Assembly (NCBI RefSeq): GCF_964340395.1
Contig: NC_135566.1
Coordinates: 6,432,501-6,496,500, forward strand
From: Glandiceps talaboti
Taxonomy: Eukaryota; Hemichordata; Enteropneusta; Spengelidae
DNA: 64,000 nt
Direction: 5' to 3'
Position numbers and translations under genes: made by a program. Positions 57,403 to 64,000 of this stretch are shown here, piece by piece (the stretch's first letter is position 1; every line of letters begins with the position of its first letter). The notes beneath the pieces were generated by a model. That model was given only the letters and a program-made list of their open reading frames with translations, was not told the origin of the DNA and searched no databases.

Positions 57403-58828
57403 GTACACAGTGTACTATTTGAATACACTTAGTAGATAGAAGATGTACAGAAAAAGAGCGAAGTAGCAAACTTGTAATCTACAATTAACGAAGAGTGTAT
57501 TATGATTCAACTAGATGTTGTCATTACATTTGTTCATAGCCTCACATGTCATAGCGAAGTGAAACTTGCTATTTGATTACTTAATTGATTAGTTGTTCTG
57601 ATAGGATAAAATATGAAAGCGTTACCGTGACATTTCATCTTGCTGCATTTCACAGTTCATGTGACCCATGCATCTAAACCTTTTGTAAGGCTACTGTAAT
57701 TTCCACTAATTCCTTCTGAAATTTGTATGTTTTCTCTTATTTTGAGCGACAGTTATCTTCTTTGAACTATCTATTTGAATATCAGTTACTTATGGAAATC
57801 ATCAGGGAACAAAGCTTAAATGAATTCAAAACTACGATAAAACTATAGCACAGAAAAGTAGGTAGTAAACATCTCGTGTGTAAATGATTTCGCTGCAATT
57901 ACAGTGGCTCTAATGGATTGAATTGCCACTAAAGAGTAGACAGAGTTATATGGGACCCTTGTGTTTATATAGGTCTGTGTCAGGGTAGTAATTTTACAAC
58001 ACTATGATTATGACATTCGTTTTCGAAGTCGCTTTGATAGATATGTACTTGTTAGCAAAGTTATATCACCACACTCATTTTAAGCACATCTTATTGAAAA
58101 ACATTCGAGTGTTGAATTGTAAATGCATTTATCATCTCAGCCTGTACTGTAACGCAAAGAAGGGCGCGTAACTCGTTTTGGGAATTTACGTTTGGTTATA
58201 GTGAGTGTTTCCTTAGCTGATTAAAGATTTCAACACGTTTATTGGCTTATAGGCTTACTGAGCTTGGTGATATTGATCGTATTTAATGGGCCTAAACGAA
58301 GAAATATAGAGACATATATACCTCTAATGACATAATTCTGATCCACTATCTCATGCGATGGACATCTAGACTCTACGTCGCCTAAGGTCTTGACAAAAAC
58401 GTATATCTTCCGTTTTTGAAGAACGAATAACAATTTCAAAACTGAACATTTGACCCTTAATCAACTTTTCGGCTCGATTAGTCGATCGTCGGAATGTATT
58501 TTCTTAACTATGTCTTATTACATATAGATTCTTGTGATAACTACCATATATCAAACTTAAATTTACTTCGATGTAACACGTTTGATTTGTTCCCACTTAC
58601 CTTATACGCTAAACAACGTTATGAGATAACACAATGACATGTTTCTAACATTTAATCGAGATATTGGAATACCGATTGAAATAAACAGGGAAAGCATGGC
58701 AGTTATTAACTTCTCAGCAACATTATAATGATGTCTAAATAATGACCCTATTGTATCAAGGGATATCCTCTATGAATTAAGAAAATATCACATTCGGCCT
58801 GAAATGAATCCATGTTTTAAATAGGGAC

Positions 58829-58841
58829 AAACACACACACA

Positions 58842-58874
<33 letters not shown>
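58829..58874. repeat. (CA)n then (TCTG)n microsatellite
   Basis: Six CA units followed by eight TCTG units. Confidence 0.95.
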
Positions 58875-58875
<1 letters not shown>

Positions 58876-60815
58876 AAAGAGATGGCCGTAGTTTTCGCTA
58901 AATGTCAACAACACAACAAATACAATAGGATAATGGTCTGGTAAACGTTGAGGGGTGATGACCACTATCTTCCATGACAATGACAATAAAATCGCTCATT
59001 TGGCTTTGAGGATCGTGTGTATAAATCAATACATTCTGTCCAGAGTAGGCTCCGCTTTTCACGTACGTAATATGTGTAGATAAATGGTACTTCAGAGTCT
59101 CCTACAGCTACCATACACTCTTGCGTAGATTATGTTTATGGTTGAGTGTGCTTACACAACAAACTACCTAAAGCCGTTATATATACACAACGATAATCAC
59201 TTGGACAAACACATTTACGTATACAATAACATGCAACATTGAATTCTAATGGTTTTTAAAAATATATTTTGTGTTTTAATTGGACCCTTTGCTTGCAAAT
59301 TTCCAGGCATAATCTACAGTCAAGTCCTCTGTCCTTGGGGATTATTCCTTTTAGTATCAAAGTCTATCCAGTTTAATGAATTTGCTACACACAACAGACT
59401 GCATTTAAGGTTTGGTATGAACAAAGGAAAACGAAGGTCTGGGTATATGGACCATACAAAGTTTCAACGCAATGTTGCAATGATTGTGTTTGTGTCTACA
59501 ATGAATAATGAAGCTCTGTAACAATAAATACAATTTGGTCTTAGGATTGAAAGTTTGCACTACTGTAACAGTCATTTAATGACTTACTATATATTTTGTT
59601 GAAATGATATTTCTTGCTACACTAAAGTGATACAATCCACTTATGAACTTGAGATTTATTTGACATCCCCTGTAAATCGAACTGCTTTCTTTTGCCTTAC
59701 TTTTTATACTGTTTTTAACAGCTACCAATTTTAATTCATTTGGCATACTAACTTACTGGGGCTGTTGTGTTCACAAGTGCACTGACCCACAGTTCTTCAA
59801 AGTTCAAAATTAATTGACCGCTTGAAGGGGTATATCCGCACAAAAGCTCTCTGGTTGATACATCAGTCTTAACTCATTGAAAATAAGTGTAAATGCAAAT
59901 ACTTAAATTTACAATCATGCTCCTTGTGAAAAACTGTCAAAGTTATTCTTTCTTTATATATTACCCATTGCCGTACGATTTTAATTATGCATATCTTATT
60001 TTCTGAAAATGATTTAGTAACACTTACTATACGATGACCATGCACATAGAAGCTTGTTTCGATTAAAGGGTAGTCAATGAGTTGTGCTTAACTCCATGCA
60101 CACTTCATTGAAATGTAATTTCGTCGGTAAAAGGTAATTTGGTCTCGAATATATGGTAAATTCTATGGTTAAATGACATGTGTCAATACATTTTCTTTCA
60201 GAGGGTTAATGCAAAGACGTCACAACAGATAACGCTGTGACAGTCTTTACTTTGTGGTGACACATACCCACAAAAGGTCAACCTTTGCTTTTCCCCCGAT
60301 ATGAGATTATAAATTTCCAATTTTGATAAACGCTAAGCTAACGTTTTAGCTGTTCGTTTAGTTAAGACGTATTGTAAATACTTCTACAGTGGGTTAAAGT
60401 GTTTTAAGGATGTTAAACACTCGGGGAAAATGTCATTTGCGTTTTTGTGATGTTCATCTTTTCTATCAAAGACAACTGCATTTGTATGGATTTTGTTGGC
60501 AGAAGACGTGATGACGCTCTGGTCAATTAATATCTCATTTGCATACTATTGTGTGGTATGAATTATTTTGTTCCCGCGTTTATCGCGTTAACCCCCCTCC
60601 ACACCAAAAGCTAAATATACGATGAAATTGGCTGTTTATCACTTGTTGCATCCATTTACGAACAGCAATAAAAGACACAATGTGGAAATTATAAACAACA
60701 TCTGAAATTATAGAATACCAATTCCGTTTACAGCTGTGCAATGTTCGCATATATTCCCTCATACACTCTAACAAACCAATGCTTAGATGGGTGGTTCGGT
60801 ATACCCAATTCCATC

Positions 60816-60845
60816 CCACCATCACCACCACCACCACCATCACCA
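60816..60845. repeat. short (CAC/CAT)n repeat
   Basis: About nine CAC/CAT triplets. On the minus strand it reads as a valine/methionine run in an open frame that is otherwise unrecognised. Confidence 0.85.
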
Positions 60846-62430
60846 GCAGTGAAAGGCAATTTATATTATATTTGTCTGAAATCAAGTAACTGCTTTTTAT
60901 AGTTCGTATAATAAAGCCTCCACTTCACTGATTGCAATCATGTTATTCGCAACTTTCAATTGGTTCGGGCTTACTCAACTAATACATTGCATTTGCACTC
61001 ATGTTTTCATACAAATATTTCCATCTCCTGTTGGCCAAATGATTTTCAATGCTCTTATATGTAACAAAGGACCATCACTTAGTAAGATGTGTGGAGAATT
61101 ACTAATACCGCTACGATGGACTAGTAATCACACTGAACAATGTGCTGAGAAGTAGAGTGCGCCTACGAAACATCTATATATACTTGTGAAATAAAGCGAA
61201 CAATCCGGAATCCTAGACAAACTCGTGATTAACTGAAAGTAACTGCTTTTTTAAAGGAAATAAAATCCTCGAGGGCTTGATTGGGTTACTTACATTAAAC
61301 CATACTACGTAATAACTAATAGAAGTTAATGCGGGGATTAAGTCTGCAATTTATGATGTTAAAAGTGTCTTAAGAGTGGTTTGCTTTGCATAAGGATCGC
61401 TGTCTGTTGACCATTTCGTTAGTCAAGTTTCCAGTACTGTAGCGGAAACATGTGTAGGTGATGAATGTTGCCCTTATAACTCCGTATTGCACACGAAGAT
61501 GTAACAATCTTTCAGGTATTCCTGTATCTTGAGGTAATGGTGCATTTCCAAATACACGTATTCCTGCTCGCGATCTTCGTGTCATTTTATTTGGTGCACA
61601 TACTTGTTTTTCTCATAGTGTTATGGATATTGTCAAGCATATTACGTAATTCACAACCCCGTAAAACCTTTCCTTATGGCTGTTGAATGAGCCCCTTAGA
61701 TGTACTTAAAAACAAACTTACCGCGCACTTTCAGAACACACTTCAATATTCGCATCTATTTGATTATATCTCGATTAAAGTTACATTTAATTGATACTCG
61801 TACACTGAATAAGTAAGAACTGTCCACTAAATCGTGAATGATGTGGAACTACTATTAGTGGTTACATTTGGGTATATATGACCATACTTGTTAGTTTTTA
61901 GCAAGCAAAATGTGATATATCATCGATTCCCTCATTTTCAGGTCTTTGATGGTAACGATTCACAGTGACTTAAAAACAGTCGAACAAGATAGTTTCTCCA
62001 CGTGTTATCTGTTTTACTCTGTATTTGGTAAGTATTCAATTATTAGGTAGATAGCTTGCATTTAACAAGTTGTATATATTGGTCAAGCTTATAGCCAAAA
62101 ATAGTTATTTAGAAGGATGTTTAGTATGGAAGTAAACAATTTATAGGCAAACGATGTCCGTTTAATATTTACAGAATGATTTAGTTATTGTGTAAACCAG
62201 GATTAGTTTCTCTTTCTAGGATTTAGCTTATAAGGCCTTGGCTACCACAATATTAACTTGCATTTTAAACCTTTTGACCTGTTACAAAACTGTTTGCTGT
62301 CACAAGTATGAGTAATGGACAAGCACCGTGTTCGAGGCAGCATCGAAGAGAAAATGAGATGAAAGATGCATTAAGACAATGAGACAATACAGTCGTGCCT
62401 CAGTAAACACTGACAATTCAGGATAACACA

Positions 62431-62452
62431 TGGATGGATGGATGGATGGATG
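62431..62452. repeat. (GGAT)n microsatellite
   Basis: Five GGAT units. Confidence 0.9.
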
Positions 62453-64000
62453 TGCGGATGTGATGGGTAATTGAGAGACGGAGGGAGAAGAGCAAGTAAA
62501 GGAGTCTATCGGAAATGAGAGAAACAAGTAACTATCTTCAATTTGATATCATATATCTATGAAATGCACACGATCATCTATAGAATTGTCTAATCTGAAT
62601 TCAGAGCAGCAGGAAATTACTTTTATGGAGGGATAATAAAAATCACGACACATGGAAAATAGAAAATTCATTTTCAAGTTTCCCATTGACTAACATAAGT
62701 GTTACTGTCATTAGAAGTTTAAGTAGAACGAATCGTGCGGATACAATTTTCTGCAGCTATTAAGATAGTGTCACGTTGACATCAGAAACCTGACATTGAA
62801 ATATACACTGCGGGATCAATCGGCAATCAGTAAATTACTCGGCTTCAATGAACACGTCGAAAGAGTGCAATTTATCAAATGAGGAAATGTAATTTCAGCA
62901 GCTAAATACTTAACTGATATCACTTTTCAAAAAGTAATGATGCCATTCCGTAGCTAGAACAACTAGTACTAGGATGCAATCTTGAATATTACTCCCACAT
63001 CTTCTTCAAGTGGGGATTTAATAGTTTGATAACTTTCAAAAGGTCGAAGCAGTGATGTACATGCACATTTGAATATTTCTAAGTGTGTCACAGATACAAT
63101 CACATCCATAGATCTGAATTGGGTTATCGTTATTCGTACATTTACTGCTATGCCATCTGTCAAATAATAACTTAACGACTTCATTGCTAGCAATGACTGT
63201 TAATAATATTGGGAATGCAGATGCGAGACCGTATTGTCCAATTCCTTAACTGCTGAAAACCTGTTCTGAATGCTCTTATTTCTCAGCTTTATGTAACTTC
63301 CCGATACTATCGGTTTTGACATAGCGCAGTCGAACATGACCATGACCAACGTCAGTCTGGCTATGTTTTTGATAATAGCAGGCAATTTTAAGACTATTAC
63401 CCAAGGTTAATGAAAACTAAATGGTGGGGAATTGCCGTGGACGAATATGGGGGAGATGAAGTACAGTAACTATACTAATTCTTTCATATTCGTGCAAGCA
63501 CGTTAGTTAAGTCGGTAAAATTACATGATTCATATAATTACACACATGATCTAACACATTTTAGTCTTCAGAAATTGCTGACAACCAGCTGTGGCTTCAA
63601 TACTTCACATTTTGCATTAACCCGAAGCGTTCTAAGAAGTAATTTTGGATAGTACACGGAGTCACCGTAGGCATTGTGATTTCATGTTCTTGGTGCAACT
63701 AGTATTACTTCACATATATGCTTGTATGAAAACTGACATAAAACGTAAAATATCGATCTTTTGAGTTTGTTAGATTTGTAAAGTTAGATATAAATTTTAT
63801 AAAGAGGTACTTTCCCTGCATAGGAAAATTCATATGACATTTAATAAGTCGAATTTGTGGTAAAGTACAAATGTTTCCGACATCAAACGAGTGTTATCAT
63901 CAGAACAGATGCCGTTTCAAGGAGTGACAGATAAAATGCTTAAAATTAAAATACCGTCGTAAAGAAGCAATCCAACTCATCTCAACTAGACGTGACTAAT

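Larger units (their letters stand above)
56700..64000. other. no gene seen
   Basis: Microsatellites at 57374-57402, 58829-58874, 60816-60845 and 62431-62452. Short open frames (up to about 100 codons) have no recognisable domains. Near 63868-63905 a hammerhead-like arrangement was examined and rejected. Confidence 0.45.

Noticed and set aside
61370-61585. 71-codon minus-strand open frame (MTRRSRAGIRVFG...)
   Set aside because: Composition looks protein-like at first, but no family is recognised and no flanking splice sites with matching phase were seen.
63868-63905. Minus-strand CTGATGA ... GGAAAC arrangement resembling a third hammerhead
   Set aside because: Stem II cannot form next to the core, stem III would need a 2-nt loop, and no stem I partner exists. 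Only the two short motifs match.

Overview
The window is animal nuclear DNA, AT-rich (about 36% GC by eye). It has long introns with canonical GT..AG borders, many di- and tetranucleotide microsatellites, tRNA-derived SINE-type repeats, and almost no open reading frames above 100 codons except those made of simple repeats. The repeat mix (a SINE with a Deu-like central domain, a second SINE with a 'ccccgggtactccggtttcctcc'-type body, short non-LTR tails) suggests a marine invertebrate, either lophotrochozoan or invertebrate deuterostome. The species cannot be fixed from the sequence.

Only one protein-coding gene is convincing. It lies on the minus strand at the left edge (about 6181 down to 732) and runs off the window. 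Four exons (6181-6092, 5440-5204, 1033-977, 842-732) join in phase 0 with good splice sites and encode the first 165 residues of a protein. The last part resembles the region just before the first C2 domain of the UNC13D (Munc13-4)/BAIAP3 family, which primes exocytic vesicles. A CpG-richer block at about 2240-2560 sits directly upstream, in gene orientation, of a short ATG-plus-donor segment (2241-2224, MALQVK). That segment also joins exon 3 in phase 0, so an alternative promoter and first exon are proposed.

From about 6.2 kb to 64 kb I found no gene I can support. This stretch holds microsatellites, SINEs, a LINE reverse-transcriptase relic (about 32.8-33.0 kb), foldback and dispersed repeats, and decayed tandem arrays at 12.86-13.27 kb and 36.58-39.76 kb. 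One isolated exon-like segment (51973-52114, +) has good splice signals but no family match.

The most interesting object is at 17.6-18.56 kb: a near-perfect tandem pair of units about 440 bp apart, each carrying an identical minimal type I hammerhead self-cleaving ribozyme (17651-17693 and 18091-18133, + strand). This is the architecture of metazoan retrozymes or of the terminal repeats of Penelope-like elements. A transcript across both would be predicted to release a 440-nt RNA that could circularise. The unit is unusual in carrying long (TA)n tracts.
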